A program made the position numbers and the translations under genes. From contig DHNP01000045.1 in NCBI GenBank assembly GCA_002409585.1, positions 13,368-77,367 of the forward strand: a stretch of 64,000 nucleotides of DNA, given 5' to 3'. The notes beneath the pieces are model-generated. The model ran no database searches. It was not told the DNA's origin and was given only the letters and a program-made list of their open reading frames with translations. Positions 27,747 to 37,195 of this stretch are shown here, piece by piece; position 1 is the stretch's first letter, and every line of letters starts with the position of its first letter. This DNA comes from Ruminococcaceae bacterium UBA5413 (lineage in GTDB: Bacteria > Bacillota > Clostridia > Oscillospirales > Acutalibacteraceae).

Positions 27747-28454
27747 ATGGCTGACAGGGTACTGCCCGAGCATATAGGAATAATTATGGACGGCAACGGG
27801 CGGTGGGCCAAAAAAAGAGGTTTGCCGCGCGCGGCCGGCCATGCGGCCGGCGCCGCTGTTTTTAAAACCATAACTATGTACTGCAGCAAAATCGGTATAA
27901 AATATCTTACCGTATATGCCTTTTCAACTGAAAATTGGAGACGCCCGCACGACGAAGTGCTTTCGCTTATGAAGCTGTTTAAAGTTTACCTCAATGATGC
28001 GCTGACAAATTTTCTCGACGAAAACGTTAAAGTGCGTTTCTTAGGGGATACCACCGCTTTTGCGCCGGAACTTCAGGAGCTTATTGCGGAAACCGTCCAT
28101 GTTTCGGAAAAACGTACCGGCATGGTACTGAACCTCGCTATGAATTACGGCGGGCGCGCTGAAATCGTGCGTGCCTGCTCTATGCTGGCGCGTGATGTAA
28201 AAAACGGTAAAATAACTCCGGAAGACATAACGGAGGAAGCTGTTTCAAAAAAGCTGTACACCGCAGGGCAGCCCGATCCGGATTTTATTATACGGCCCAG
28301 CGGGGAAAAGCGCCTTTCCAATTTTATGCTGTGGCAGTCAGCGTATGCCGAATTTATTTCCATGGATATACTCTGGCCCGACTTTAAGCCCGCGGACCTT
28401 GACCGCGCCATAGAAATTTATTGCGGACGCAGCAGACGCTTTGGAGGAATTTGA
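27747..28454 (+). CDS. uppS: Undecaprenyl diphosphate synthase
   Basis: UppS is the cis-prenyltransferase that makes the C55 lipid carrier for peptidoglycan and wall polymers. The 235-aa protein has the diphosphate-binding N-terminus HIGIIMDGNGRWAKKRGLPR with the catalytic Asp, TVYAFSTENWRRP, and the C-terminal region DFIIRPSGEKRLSNFMLWQSAYAE. The stop TGA overlaps the start of cdsA (TGATG). Confidence 0.96.
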   Translation: MADRVLPEHIGIIMDGNGRWAKKRGLPRAAGHAAGAAVFKTITMYCSKIGIKYLTVYAFSTENWRRPHDEVLSLMKLFKVYLNDALTNFLDENVKVRFLGDTTAFAPELQELIAETVHVSEKRTGMVLNLAMNYGGRAEIVRACSMLARDVKNGKITPEDITEEAVSKKLYTAGQPDPDFIIRPSGEKRLSNFMLWQSAYAEFISMDILWPDFKPADLDRAIEIYCGRSRRFGGI

Positions 28455-29281
28455 TGTTGAAAACACGAATTGCATCAGCGTTTACACTGGTTTTCTTCCT
28501 TGCCGCGATAGTTGTGTTCAACAGTTGGTTCCCGCTTGCTCTTAATATAGCCGTGGCGCTTGTTTCGCTTCTGGCTGTTTATGAGATTGTTTCGGCCTTA
28601 GGCCTCTCAAAAAAACTTATTTTGTTTATACCGAGCCTCATTTTCGCTGCGGCCCTTCCGTTTATTGAGTCCGTTTTTTTGCGTGAATGCGCTTATTTTT
28701 TATATACTATAGTTATTTTTACCGCACTGATATGTTATCATTCTTTTATCACATTTAAAGAAGTCGGGGTTATATACAGCATGTCAGTTATGATACCGAC
28801 TTCACTGGATACGATAGTAAGTCTGCGCTCCATTGAGGTTCCGCACGGCATGTTTTATGTAATAATAGCGATATTTTCCGCATGGATAGCCGACGCAGGC
28901 GGCTATATAGCCGGTAGCCTGTTCGGGAAGCATAAGCTCTGCCCGACGGTAAGCCCTAAAAAAACGGTGGAAGGGCTCATAGGCTCTTTTGTACTCAATA
29001 TATCGGCAATGCTGCTTTTCGGCTATATATTCCAGGCTATATATTATTCGTGCGGTACGCGGATCTCATATATCCCGCTGCTTATCATAGGCTCTGCCGG
29101 CACTGCGGTTTCAGTCCTCGGCGACTTAAGCTTTTCTCTTATCAAGCGAAGCTGCCATATAAAGGATTTCAGCGAAATCATACCCGGCCACGGAGGAATT
29201 TTGGACAGGTTCGACAGCGTTATTTTTGAAGCGCCTTTCGTTTACCTGCTCGTCCAGTTTTTGCCCATAGTGGTAGCTTGA
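28454..29281 (+). CDS. cdsA: Phosphatidate cytidylyltransferase
   Basis: CdsA makes CDP-diacylglycerol, the branch-point of phospholipid synthesis. The 275-aa integral membrane protein has about seven hydrophobic segments. The C-terminal CDP-alcohol signature is SVLGDLSFSLIKRSCHIKDFSEIIPGHGGILDRFDS. The loop HKLCPTVSPKKTVEGLIGS also matches the family. The ATG at 28454 shares its A with the uppS stop and has GGAGG at 28443-28447 upstream. A longer in-frame reading into uppS is not supported. Confidence 0.94.
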   Translation: MLKTRIASAFTLVFFLAAIVVFNSWFPLALNIAVALVSLLAVYEIVSALGLSKKLILFIPSLIFAAALPFIESVFLRECAYFLYTIVIFTALICYHSFITFKEVGVIYSMSVMIPTSLDTIVSLRSIEVPHGMFYVIIAIFSAWIADAGGYIAGSLFGKHKLCPTVSPKKTVEGLIGSFVLNISAMLLFGYIFQAIYYSCGTRISYIPLLIIGSAGTAVSVLGDLSFSLIKRSCHIKDFSEIIPGHGGILDRFDSVIFEAPFVYLLVQFLPIVVA

Positions 29282-29348
29282 TATATGGTATTAATATTTT
29301 CCTGTTTATGCGGCAAAATATTATAATGCAACGGTTTGGTGAATAATA

Positions 29349-30503
29349 ATGAAAAGATGCCTTTCTATTTTAGGCTCTACAGGTTCCATAGGTACGCAGG
29401 CCCTTGATGTGGCACGGCACCTGCACATAGGCGTTTGCGCCTTGGCGGCAAATAAAAATACGGTGCTGCTTGAAAAGCAGATAAGGGAATTCCGCCCTAA
29501 AGCGGCAGTCGCCTGCGACGGCATGGCGGCCGAAAAGTTAAAAAAGGCGGTTTCCGACCTTCCGGTTAAAATTCTCAGCGGTATGGACGGCCTGTGTGAA
29601 GCCGCCGCCATGGAAGAAGCCGACCTTGTTTTAAACTCGGTAGTAGGCATGGTGGGGCTTAAGCCGACCTTAGCCGCCATAGAGGCCGGTAAAGACGTAG
29701 CTCTTGCCAATAAAGAAACCCTTGTTGCCGGCGGCGCGGTCGTAATGGAAGCGGCGCGGAAAAATGGCGTGGCTATTTTACCGGTAGACAGCGAGCACTC
29801 CGCCGTTTTCCAATGCCTTCAGGGCTGCCCCGGCAAAAAGATGCTAAAGCGCATTATACTTACGGCTTCAGGCGGAGCTTTTTACGGCCGTACGGCCGAA
29901 GAACTGAAAAATGTAACGGTACGCGATGCGCTGAAAAACCCAAACTGGAACATGGGCGCTAAAGTTACTATTGATTCGGCTACTTTGATGAACAAGGGCC
30001 TTGAAATAATAGAGGCGCACTGGCTTTTCGATGTTCCTTTGGAAAAGATAGACGTTTTGGTTCAGAGGGAAAGCGTAATACATTCCATGGTAGAATATAT
30101 TGACAATTCAGTCATAGCACAGCTCGGCGTGCCGGATATGCGCATACCCATACAGTACGCCTTCACGTTTCCCGATAGGCTGCCGTCGCCCGTAAAGCAG
30201 CTCGACTTGGCAAAGTACGGCAGCATAACTTTCGGCAGGGCTGACGAAGAAACCTTTAAGTGCCTCAAGGCGTGCAAAACAGCCCTTAAAAGGGGCGGCC
30301 TTGCGCCTGCCGCGGCTAACGGGGCTAACGAGGCCGCCGTTAAGCTTTTTATGGACGGCAAGATAACTTTTTTGGATATCGGAAAATTAGTGACCGATGC
30401 AATGCTCAGCCAGCCTGACTCTGCGGGGCCTGTATCGGCAGATGATATATTAAATGCCGACGAACAAGCAAGAAAATTTGTTTACTCCCACGCCGGCGCA
30501 TGA
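29349..30503 (+). CDS. dxr: 1-deoxy-D-xylulose 5-phosphate reductoisomerase
   Basis: Dxr converts DXP to MEP, the committed step of the MEP isoprenoid pathway, using NADPH and a divalent metal. The 384-aa protein has the NADPH-binding LGSTGSIGTQALDVARH near the N-terminus, LANKETLVAGG, PVDSEHSAVFQCLQG with the metal ligands, and the substrate loop ILTASGGAF. NPNWNMGAKVTIDSATLMNKGLE also fits. The gap of 67 bases after cdsA is the largest in this part of the cluster. Confidence 0.96.
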   Translation: MKRCLSILGSTGSIGTQALDVARHLHIGVCALAANKNTVLLEKQIREFRPKAAVACDGMAAEKLKKAVSDLPVKILSGMDGLCEAAAMEEADLVLNSVVGMVGLKPTLAAIEAGKDVALANKETLVAGGAVVMEAARKNGVAILPVDSEHSAVFQCLQGCPGKKMLKRIILTASGGAFYGRTAEELKNVTVRDALKNPNWNMGAKVTIDSATLMNKGLEIIEAHWLFDVPLEKIDVLVQRESVIHSMVEYIDNSVIAQLGVPDMRIPIQYAFTFPDRLPSPVKQLDLAKYGSITFGRADEETFKCLKACKTALKRGGLAPAAANGANEAAVKLFMDGKITFLDIGKLVTDAMLSQPDSAGPVSADDILNADEQARKFVYSHAGA

Positions 30504-30511
30504 GGTGATGT

Positions 30512-31585
30512 GTGATAATTAAGGTTCTCCTTATAATAATAGCGGTCCTCCTTTTCGGATTTATGATATTTATACACGAGTTCGGACACTTTTTCACCGC
30601 TAAACTTTCAGGCATAAGGGTAAACGAATTTGCGATAGGTATGGGACCGACGCTTTTTCATTTTCAAAAAGGCGAAACCAAGTACTCCCTGAGGCTTTTC
30701 CCCATAGGCGGTTTTTGCGCTATGGAAGGCGAGGACGACGACAGCCTAGACGACAGGGCTTTTAACCGTAAACCCGTGTGGAAACGCATCCTTGTGGTTG
30801 TTATGGGCGCCGTAATGAACATCATACTCGGCATTATCCTTATGATGATAATTTTAGGCCAGCAGTCTGCTTTTTCTTCTACAACCATTGCCCAGTTCAG
30901 CAAAAACTCAGCATTGCAGAGCGCCGGGCTTGAGGTAGGCGACACGTTTGTGTCGGTTGACAATTACCGTACTTACGGCGATATGGACCTGAGCTTTGCA
31001 CTCTCGACCGCAGACCCGTCGTCAGTCGATATAACGGTAAAACGCGGCGGCGAAATTAAAAAGTTTGACAATGTACGCCTGCAAAGCACTAAATACAACG
31101 GAAAAAATGTAGTAACGCTTGACTTTGCCGTGCTTGCCATAAAAAAGAACGCCGGAACTTTGATTGCTAAGTCCATGCAGGACGTTGTTTCAACCGTGCG
31201 CATGGTTTGGTACAGCCTCATAGGGCTTATAGGCGGAAAGTTTACCCTTAACGATATGGCCGGCCCGGTCGGCGCGGCCACCGTCATAGGCCAGGCGGTT
31301 TCGTCTGGGCTTAAGGAGAGCTTCCTTGCCGGGCTTAACAACGTCATATACATTATGATGATACTGACTATAAACCTCGGCGTAATAAACCTAATGCCGT
31401 TTCCCGCGCTTGACGGCGGCAAACTGCTGCTGCTCATAGTCGAAGGTATACGCCGCAAACCGATAAATGTAAAATACGTTTCATGGATAGAGGCAGCCGG
31501 CTTTGTCGTACTGATTGGCTTTATGCTCTTAGTCACTTACAGCGACATACTTCGGCTGGTAACCGGAAAAGGGCTTGGCGCATAA
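30512..31585 (+). CDS. rseP: RIP metalloprotease RseP/RasP
   Basis: This site-2-type intramembrane protease cleaves anti-sigma factors and remnant signal peptides. The 357-aa protein has the zinc motif HEFGHF in its first membrane segment and a central PDZ domain near residues 125-205. The second catalytic motif is NLMPFPALDGGK in a later membrane segment. The start is GTG 30512 behind AGGTGATG. The stop overlaps the ispG start (TAATG). Confidence 0.94.
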   Translation: MIIKVLLIIIAVLLFGFMIFIHEFGHFFTAKLSGIRVNEFAIGMGPTLFHFQKGETKYSLRLFPIGGFCAMEGEDDDSLDDRAFNRKPVWKRILVVVMGAVMNIILGIILMMIILGQQSAFSSTTIAQFSKNSALQSAGLEVGDTFVSVDNYRTYGDMDLSFALSTADPSSVDITVKRGGEIKKFDNVRLQSTKYNGKNVVTLDFAVLAIKKNAGTLIAKSMQDVVSTVRMVWYSLIGLIGGKFTLNDMAGPVGAATVIGQAVSSGLKESFLAGLNNVIYIMMILTINLGVINLMPFPALDGGKLLLLIVEGIRRKPINVKYVSWIEAAGFVVLIGFMLLVTYSDILRLVTGKGLGA

Positions 31586-32628
31586 TGAGAAAATCCAAAA
31601 AGATATCTGTAGGCAATATAAATGTTGGCGGGGGGGCGCCCGTGTCGGTACAGTCAATGCTCAATGTTCCGTCAGACGATATTAGCGGGAACGTCGCACA
31701 GGCTCAACGTCTCGAAAAAGCCGGATGCGACATCATTAGGGCAGCGGTGCCGGATATTGGCGCGGCTTCCCTCATAAAGACCCTTAAGGAAAACTGCGGC
31801 ATGCCAGTGGTAGCCGACATACATTTTGATTACAGGCTTGCCGTCGCCGCCGTAAAAGCAGGCGCGGATGCAATAAGGATTAACCCCGGAAATATAGGCT
31901 CGGAAGAACGTGTTAAGGCCGTGGCCGATGCCTGCGGCAGCGCCGGCATACCCATAAGGGTAGGCGTTAACTCAGGCTCACTTGAAAAAAGCATACTGGA
32001 AAAGTACAAAGGGCCTACGCCCGCGGCGCTTGTGGAAAGCGCCGTATACCACGCGTCGTTACTTGAAAAAAACGGTTTTTATGATATTGCTGTATCGATA
32101 AAATCTTCCGATACAAAGAAAATGATAGCGGCAAACAAGCTGGCTGCTGAAAAATTCGCCTACCCGCTGCATCTCGGCGTGACCGAAGCCGGCGGCGGCC
32201 TTTCGGGCATTGTCAAATCCTCCATGGGGATAGGCTCGCTGCTGATGGACGGGATAGGCGACACCATCAGGGTTTCGCTTACAGACGACCCAGTGCTTGA
32301 AGTAGAAGCCGGCATAGCGATTTTAAAGGCTTTAAACTTAAAAAAAGGCGTAAAGATAATCTCCTGCCCGACATGCGGCAGAACACGCATAAACCTTATA
32401 CCTATAGAGAAGGAACTCGAGAAACGCCTTGAAGGCTGCAAAAAGGATATTACTGTAGCCGTTATGGGCTGCGCCGTAAACGGCCCCGGAGAAGCAAGGG
32501 AAGCTGACATAGGCATAGCTGGCGGAGACGGTGCGGGGCTTATCTTTAAAAAGGGCGTTATCATCCGCAAAGTTCCGCAAGACGAGCTTATAGACAGCCT
32601 TATGGGTGAGATAGACAATATGATATGA
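31585..32628 (+). CDS. ispG: 4-hydroxy-3-methylbut-2-en-1-yl diphosphate synthase
   Basis: IspG is the [4Fe-4S] enzyme that converts MEcPP to HMBPP in the MEP pathway. The 347-aa protein has the N-terminal TIM-barrel (PVSVQSMLNVPSDD..., PVVADIHFDYRLAVAAVKAGADAIRINPGNIG) and the iron-sulfur domain with CPTCGRT near residue 260 and VMGCAVNGPGEA near residue 295. The ATG at 31585 overlaps the rseP stop codon. In Bacillus subtilis proS occupies the place between rasP and polC, so ispG here is a lineage-specific arrangement. Confidence 0.96.
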   Translation: MRKSKKISVGNINVGGGAPVSVQSMLNVPSDDISGNVAQAQRLEKAGCDIIRAAVPDIGAASLIKTLKENCGMPVVADIHFDYRLAVAAVKAGADAIRINPGNIGSEERVKAVADACGSAGIPIRVGVNSGSLEKSILEKYKGPTPAALVESAVYHASLLEKNGFYDIAVSIKSSDTKKMIAANKLAAEKFAYPLHLGVTEAGGGLSGIVKSSMGIGSLLMDGIGDTIRVSLTDDPVLEVEAGIAILKALNLKKGVKIISCPTCGRTRINLIPIEKELEKRLEGCKKDITVAVMGCAVNGPGEAREADIGIAGGDGAGLIFKKGVIIRKVPQDELIDSLMGEIDNMI

Positions 32629-32696
32629 CACATACATATAATTAAACTTTACAGTATTGTCCGGCACCTGTAATGAAATAGTAAGGACGGATTAAA

Positions 32697-35600
32697 ATGA
32701 AAAAATTCGGGGATTTTTTCGGCCGGTACATAAACGTCAGAAGTTTTCCCGAAAACGTGAGGGAAGGCATCATATCTTCACTGCTTATAGATTCATACAA
32801 AAGGCGGCTGACGGCCGAAGTTTCTTTCCCGTCGCTTGTAAGGTACGACGTGCTTTACGGCGTTGAGGACTCCATTAAGTCATGCCCCGCGCTAAACCTT
32901 TCAAACGCTTGCCTAAGGCCGTCTTTTCCCAGCGAGTGCTTTTCCCTTGAATACTACGGAAGCCTTGTAAATGAGATTAAACGGCGTGAGGCAAGCGTAA
33001 ACGGGTCGCTTAAGGATTCGCTGCCGGAAGTGAAAGACGGCCGGCTAATCATAACGCTGAAGCACGGCGGAGGTGACCTGCTTTTGTCACGCCATGTGGA
33101 CAGGCAGTTCTCTAAGCTTATTTATGAGGAATTCGGCATAAACATGAAGGTGGAGTTTGACGGCATGCTTGTGACGGACAAGCACAGCACCGCATTTATA
33201 GAGCATAAGAAAAAGGCTGCGGAAGCAAGCAGGCGTAAGGCCGTCATTGAAAAAAACGAGGATTTTGAAACAAATATGGCAGCGGCTCCGGTTAAAAAGA
33301 CGGTTAGCGTCAGAAACGGGGAAAATCTCCTGCCTTCATACATACCTGAAAGCGTAAGGGAAATCTACGGCCATTTCCCAAAATCAAAAGTAAATACCGT
33401 GCCTATATCAAAAATCACTCCTGACATCGGAAGCGCCGTCATATGGGGTGAAATTTTTTCAGTTTCTGTAAAGGAAACGCGCGATAAGCAGCGTAAAATT
33501 TACTCAATAGATATTACGGATTACACAAGCTCTATCACGCTTAAAATCATAGAATCGGTTTCTCAGTGCAAAACTCTTGACAAACTCTGCAGGGGCATGT
33601 CTGTCATGGTAAAGGGCAACGTTGAGTACGACAAATATGACCGTGAAATCGTCATGCGCCCGCGCGGCATAGCATCGGTAAAGCAAATCACGGTAAATGA
33701 TACGGCCCCTGAAAAGCGCGTCGAGCTGCACCTGCACACTAATATGTCCGCTATGGACGGGGTAAGCTCGGCCGAAAGCCTCGTAAGGCGCGCCGCGCAG
33801 TGGGGCCACAAAGCTGTAGCCATAACCGACCACGGCGTCGCGCAGGCTTTCCCCGAAGCTATGAATACCGCCGAAGCCCTGCAAAAAGAGGGGAAAGAAA
33901 TAAAGGTTATCTACGGCATAGAAGCGTATTTCGTCAATGACTCCGTCCCTGCCGTAAAAGGCAGTGAAAAACGTGACTTCAGCGGTGAGTTCATATCGTT
34001 TGACATAGAAACCACGGGGCTGAGCCCTACTTCAGAACGTATAACGGAAATCGGTGCCGTGCGCATAAAAAACGGCGAAATAACCGATTCGTTCGACACG
34101 TTTGTAGACCCCGAAAAGCATATACCCAATAAAATCACAGAGCTTACAAGCATAACTGACGATATGGTGAAAAACGCGCCGAAGGAAAAAGAAGCGCTGC
34201 AGGCTTTCTTTAAATTCTGCGGTGAAAACGCGGTGCTTGTCGCGCACAACGCCGACTTTGATACTTCTTTTATACGCATAGCCGCCGAACGCAGTGGCAT
34301 GGAGTTCAGCAATACGTACATCGACACGGTTCCTATGTGCCGTTCCATGCTTAAAGGAATAAAGAACTGCAAGCTCGACACGGTGGCAAAGTACCTCAAG
34401 CTTGACAAGTTCCACCACCACCGTGCCTGCGATGATGCAAGGGTCCTTGGCGAAATCTTCATACAGCTCCTGCAGCGCCTTAAGGAAGATACACGTGCAG
34501 CGGATATAAAAGATATAAATACATCGCTTGCCGGCGGCGACGTTAAAAAAATGAAATCATACCACATGATAATACTTGTAAAAAACAGCACCGGCCTTAA
34601 AAACCTCTATAAGCTGATTTCTAAGTCGCATCTTGATTACTTTTACAGGACCCCCCGTATACCTAAAACGGAACTTGTTAAGCACCGCGAAGGGCTTTTG
34701 GTCGGCAGTGCCTGTGAAGCCGGTGAACTCTACAGGGCTGTTTTCGGCGGGCAGCCGTGGAAGTCGCTTTGCGATATAGCATCTTTTTACGATTACCTTG
34801 AAATCCAGCCGCTCGGCAACAATCAGTTTATGTTACGCGAAGGCATGGTGCCTGACGTCGAAAAGATTAAAGAGTTTAACAGGACAATAGTTAAACTCGG
34901 CGAAACCTTAAATAAGCCCGTTGTAGCGACGGGCGACGTGCATTTTTTGGACCCTAAGGACGGCCAGTTCAGGAAAATCCTCATGTTCGGGCAGGGATAC
35001 AAAGACTCAGAGGAGCAGGCCCCCCTTTACTTCCGCACTACGGACGAAATGCTTAACGAATTTGAGTACCTTGGCAAAAAGAAAGCCCACGAAGTAGTAG
35101 TCGAAAACACAAACCTGATAGCGGACATGACAGAGGAGATACGCCCCATACCGAAGGGTACGTATCCGCCGTTCATAGAAGGCGCGGAAGAGCAGCTTAC
35201 AAATATCACGTGGACGCGCGCAAAAGAGGTATACGGCGACCCGCTGCCGAAAATAGTTAAAGACAGGCTTGACAGGGAACTCGGCTCTATAACAAAGCAC
35301 GGATTTTCAATTTTGTATATGACGGCTCAAAAGCTTGTCGCAGACTCTGTCGCGCATGGGTACCTTGTTGGCTCGAGGGGGTCAGTAGGCTCTTCTTTTG
35401 TGGCAAATATGGCCGGCATTTCCGAAGTAAACCCGCTGCAGCCGCATTACATATGCCCCAACTGCAAGCACAGTGAATTTATAACCGATGGCAGTGTAGG
35501 CAGCGGCTTTGACCTCCCGCCTAAAAAATGCCCCGTCTGCGGTACGGAGTACAACCGTGACGGACATACTATACCGTTTGAAACATTTTTAGGGTTTGAC

Positions 35601-37043
35601 GGCGACAAAACGCCGGACATAGACCTTAACTTTTCCGGAGAATACCAGTCGCAGGCACACAGGTACACGGAAAAACTTTTTGGCAAGGACAATGTTTTCA
35701 AAGCCGGAACCATAGCCACGGTAGCGGAAAAAACGGCCATAGGCTTTGTAAAAAAATATGAAGAGGACAAAGGGCTGGTCCTGCACAGGGCGGAGGAGTC
35801 GCGCCTTGCCGCCGGCTGTACGGGGGTAAAGCGCACTACGGGGCAGCACCCCGGCGGTATGGTAGTCGTGCCAAAAGGAATGAACGTGTACGACTTTTGC
35901 CCGGTGCAGCATCCCGCTAACGACCAAAAGTCTGACAGCATTACTACACACTTTGACTTCCACTCAATACACGACACCATATGCAAGCTCGACGAGCTTG
36001 GCCACGATGTGCCGACTATCTACAGGTACCTTGAGGATTACACGGGCATACCCGTGATGAAGGTTTCCATGAGTGACCCTGATGTTATGTCACTCTTTAC
36101 CTCAACAAAAGCCCTCGGCGTCAAGCCCGAGGACATAGACTCGCAGACAGGTACGTTTTCGCTGCCTGAGGTGGGAACGCATTTTGTAAGGCAGATGCTT
36201 ATAGATTCAAAGCCGAAGACTTTTTCCGACCTGCTTCAGGTTTCGGGGCTTTCACACGGAACCGACGTTTGGCTCGGCAACGCGCAGGAACTTATTAAGA
36301 ACGGAACATGTACCATTGCGGAAGTCATAGGTACGCGTGACAGCATAATGACTTACCTGCTGCAAAAGGGCCTCGAGCCTAAAATGGCGTTTAAGATAAT
36401 GGAGATTACCAGAAAGGGCAAAGCCCCTAAATTACTTACGTCCGAGTACATACAAGCTATGAAAGACCACGGCGTGCCCCAGTGGTACATAGATTCATGT
36501 ATGAAAATAAAGTACATGTTCCCTAAGGCACACGCGGCCGCATACATGATATCAACGTTAAGGCTCGGCTGGTACAAGGTGCACAGGCCGGTAGAGTACT
36601 ACGCCGCTTACTTTACCGTGCGCGGTGAAGACTTCGACGGCGCGCTTGTCATTAACGGGCGCGATGCTGTAAAACGCCGCATGGGCGAGATAACCATGAA
36701 GGGCAAGCAGGCAAGCGCAAAGGAAAACGCGGAGTACGCCACGCTGCAAATAGTCAATGAAATGCTTGCGCGCGGCATAGAAGTACTGCCGGTAGACCTT
36801 TATAAATCCGACGCCAAAAAATTTCTCGTGGAGGACGGTAAGGTAAGGCTGCCGTTCATGTCGCTCGCCGGGGTGGGTGAGAACGCCGCTAAAAGCCTCG
36901 CCGAAGCGAAAAACGCAGGCAGGTATATCTCTGCGGACGACCTGCGGACACGCGCAAACGTTTCAAAGTCGGTTATAGAAACGCTTGACGGAGCAAATGT
37001 TTTGGCGGGTTTGCCAAAAAGCAGCCAAATCACATTTTTTTAG
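32697..37043 (+). CDS. polC: DNA polymerase III PolC-type alpha subunit
   Basis: PolC is the replicative polymerase of low-GC Gram-positive bacteria. The 1448-aa protein has an N-terminal domain, an OB fold near residues 230-310, and a PHP domain starting with VELHLHTNMSAMDG near residue 341. The latter is interrupted by a DEDDh 3'-5' exonuclease: FDIETTG near residue 434, HNADFD and HHRACDDA. The polymerase core follows, with LVGSRGSVGSSF, a zinc site (CPNC...CPVC) and the catalytic PDIDLNFSGEYQ near residue 971. The C-terminus holds helix-hairpin-helix sequences. The order matches the PolC rather than the DnaE type. A near-consensus promoter for the his operon begins two bases after the stop codon. 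Confidence 0.97.
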   Translation: MKKFGDFFGRYINVRSFPENVREGIISSLLIDSYKRRLTAEVSFPSLVRYDVLYGVEDSIKSCPALNLSNACLRPSFPSECFSLEYYGSLVNEIKRREASVNGSLKDSLPEVKDGRLIITLKHGGGDLLLSRHVDRQFSKLIYEEFGINMKVEFDGMLVTDKHSTAFIEHKKKAAEASRRKAVIEKNEDFETNMAAAPVKKTVSVRNGENLLPSYIPESVREIYGHFPKSKVNTVPISKITPDIGSAVIWGEIFSVSVKETRDKQRKIYSIDITDYTSSITLKIIESVSQCKTLDKLCRGMSVMVKGNVEYDKYDREIVMRPRGIASVKQITVNDTAPEKRVELHLHTNMSAMDGVSSAESLVRRAAQWGHKAVAITDHGVAQAFPEAMNTAEALQKEGKEIKVIYGIEAYFVNDSVPAVKGSEKRDFSGEFISFDIETTGLSPTSERITEIGAVRIKNGEITDSFDTFVDPEKHIPNKITELTSITDDMVKNAPKEKEALQAFFKFCGENAVLVAHNADFDTSFIRIAAERSGMEFSNTYIDTVPMCRSMLKGIKNCKLDTVAKYLKLDKFHHHRACDDARVLGEIFIQLLQRLKEDTRAADIKDINTSLAGGDVKKMKSYHMIILVKNSTGLKNLYKLISKSHLDYFYRTPRIPKTELVKHREGLLVGSACEAGELYRAVFGGQPWKSLCDIASFYDYLEIQPLGNNQFMLREGMVPDVEKIKEFNRTIVKLGETLNKPVVATGDVHFLDPKDGQFRKILMFGQGYKDSEEQAPLYFRTTDEMLNEFEYLGKKKAHEVVVENTNLIADMTEEIRPIPKGTYPPFIEGAEEQLTNITWTRAKEVYGDPLPKIVKDRLDRELGSITKHGFSILYMTAQKLVADSVAHGYLVGSRGSVGSSFVANMAGISEVNPLQPHYICPNCKHSEFITDGSVGSGFDLPPKKCPVCGTEYNRDGHTIPFETFLGFDGDKTPDIDLNFSGEYQSQAHRYTEKLFGKDNVFKAGTIATVAEKTAIGFVKKYEEDKGLVLHRAEESRLAAGCTGVKRTTGQHPGGMVVVPKGMNVYDFCPVQHPANDQKSDSITTHFDFHSIHDTICKLDELGHDVPTIYRYLEDYTGIPVMKVSMSDPDVMSLFTSTKALGVKPEDIDSQTGTFSLPEVGTHFVRQMLIDSKPKTFSDLLQVSGLSHGTDVWLGNAQELIKNGTCTIAEVIGTRDSIMTYLLQKGLEPKMAFKIMEITRKGKAPKLLTSEYIQAMKDHGVPQWYIDSCMKIKYMFPKAHAAAYMISTLRLGWYKVHRPVEYYAAYFTVRGEDFDGALVINGRDAVKRRMGEITMKGKQASAKENAEYATLQIVNEMLARGIEVLPVDLYKSDAKKFLVEDGKVRLPFMSLAGVGENAAKSLAEAKNAGRYISADDLRTRANVSKSVIETLDGANVLAGLPKSSQITFF

Positions 37044-37044
37044 G

Positions 37045-37073
37045 TTGACAGCATCGCTTCACTGTGCTATTAT
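37045..37073 (+). promoter_or_regulatory. Promoter of the histidine operon
   Basis: A perfect TTGACA (37045-37050), a 17-base spacer and TATTAT (37068-37073). This is the best promoter in the window. It starts two bases after the polC stop codon. Confidence 0.8.
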
Positions 37074-37094
37074 ATTAGCATGGTAAAGCGATGC
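37051..37094 (+). promoter_or_regulatory. Concentric palindrome over the his promoter, putative operator
   Basis: GCATCGCTT (37051-37059) is repeated inverted at 37086-37094, and TGCTA (37065-37069) at 37076-37080. Both pairs share the same centre (37072.5), inside the -10 box. The left outer arm lies in the -35/-10 spacer and the right one just after the transcription start, so it cannot act as an RNA hairpin. A dimeric or tetrameric repressor site is the simplest reading. Known Firmicute his regulators include the TrpR-like YerC/HisR group, which I name only as a candidate. Confidence 0.6.
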
Positions 37095-37195
37095 ATTTTA
37101 TTATTACGTACGTACGTTTTAACATCCATCACCGCTCTCATCCGGCCGCATATGCCTTTCAGCTTAAAAACAGCGGCATGATTTTCGGAGGGAAC

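Noticed and set aside
33911..34591. Long open frame on the minus strand inside polC
   Set aside because: It is the shadow of the polC exonuclease region, has low-complexity composition, no ribosome site and no recognisable motif. The same holds for the other antisense frames in uvrA, uvrB, ispG and prfA.
37080..37195. T-box or classical his attenuator in the his leader
   Set aside because: I saw no T-box core, no terminator hairpin with a T-run, and the His-containing frame has no stop codon before hisZ.
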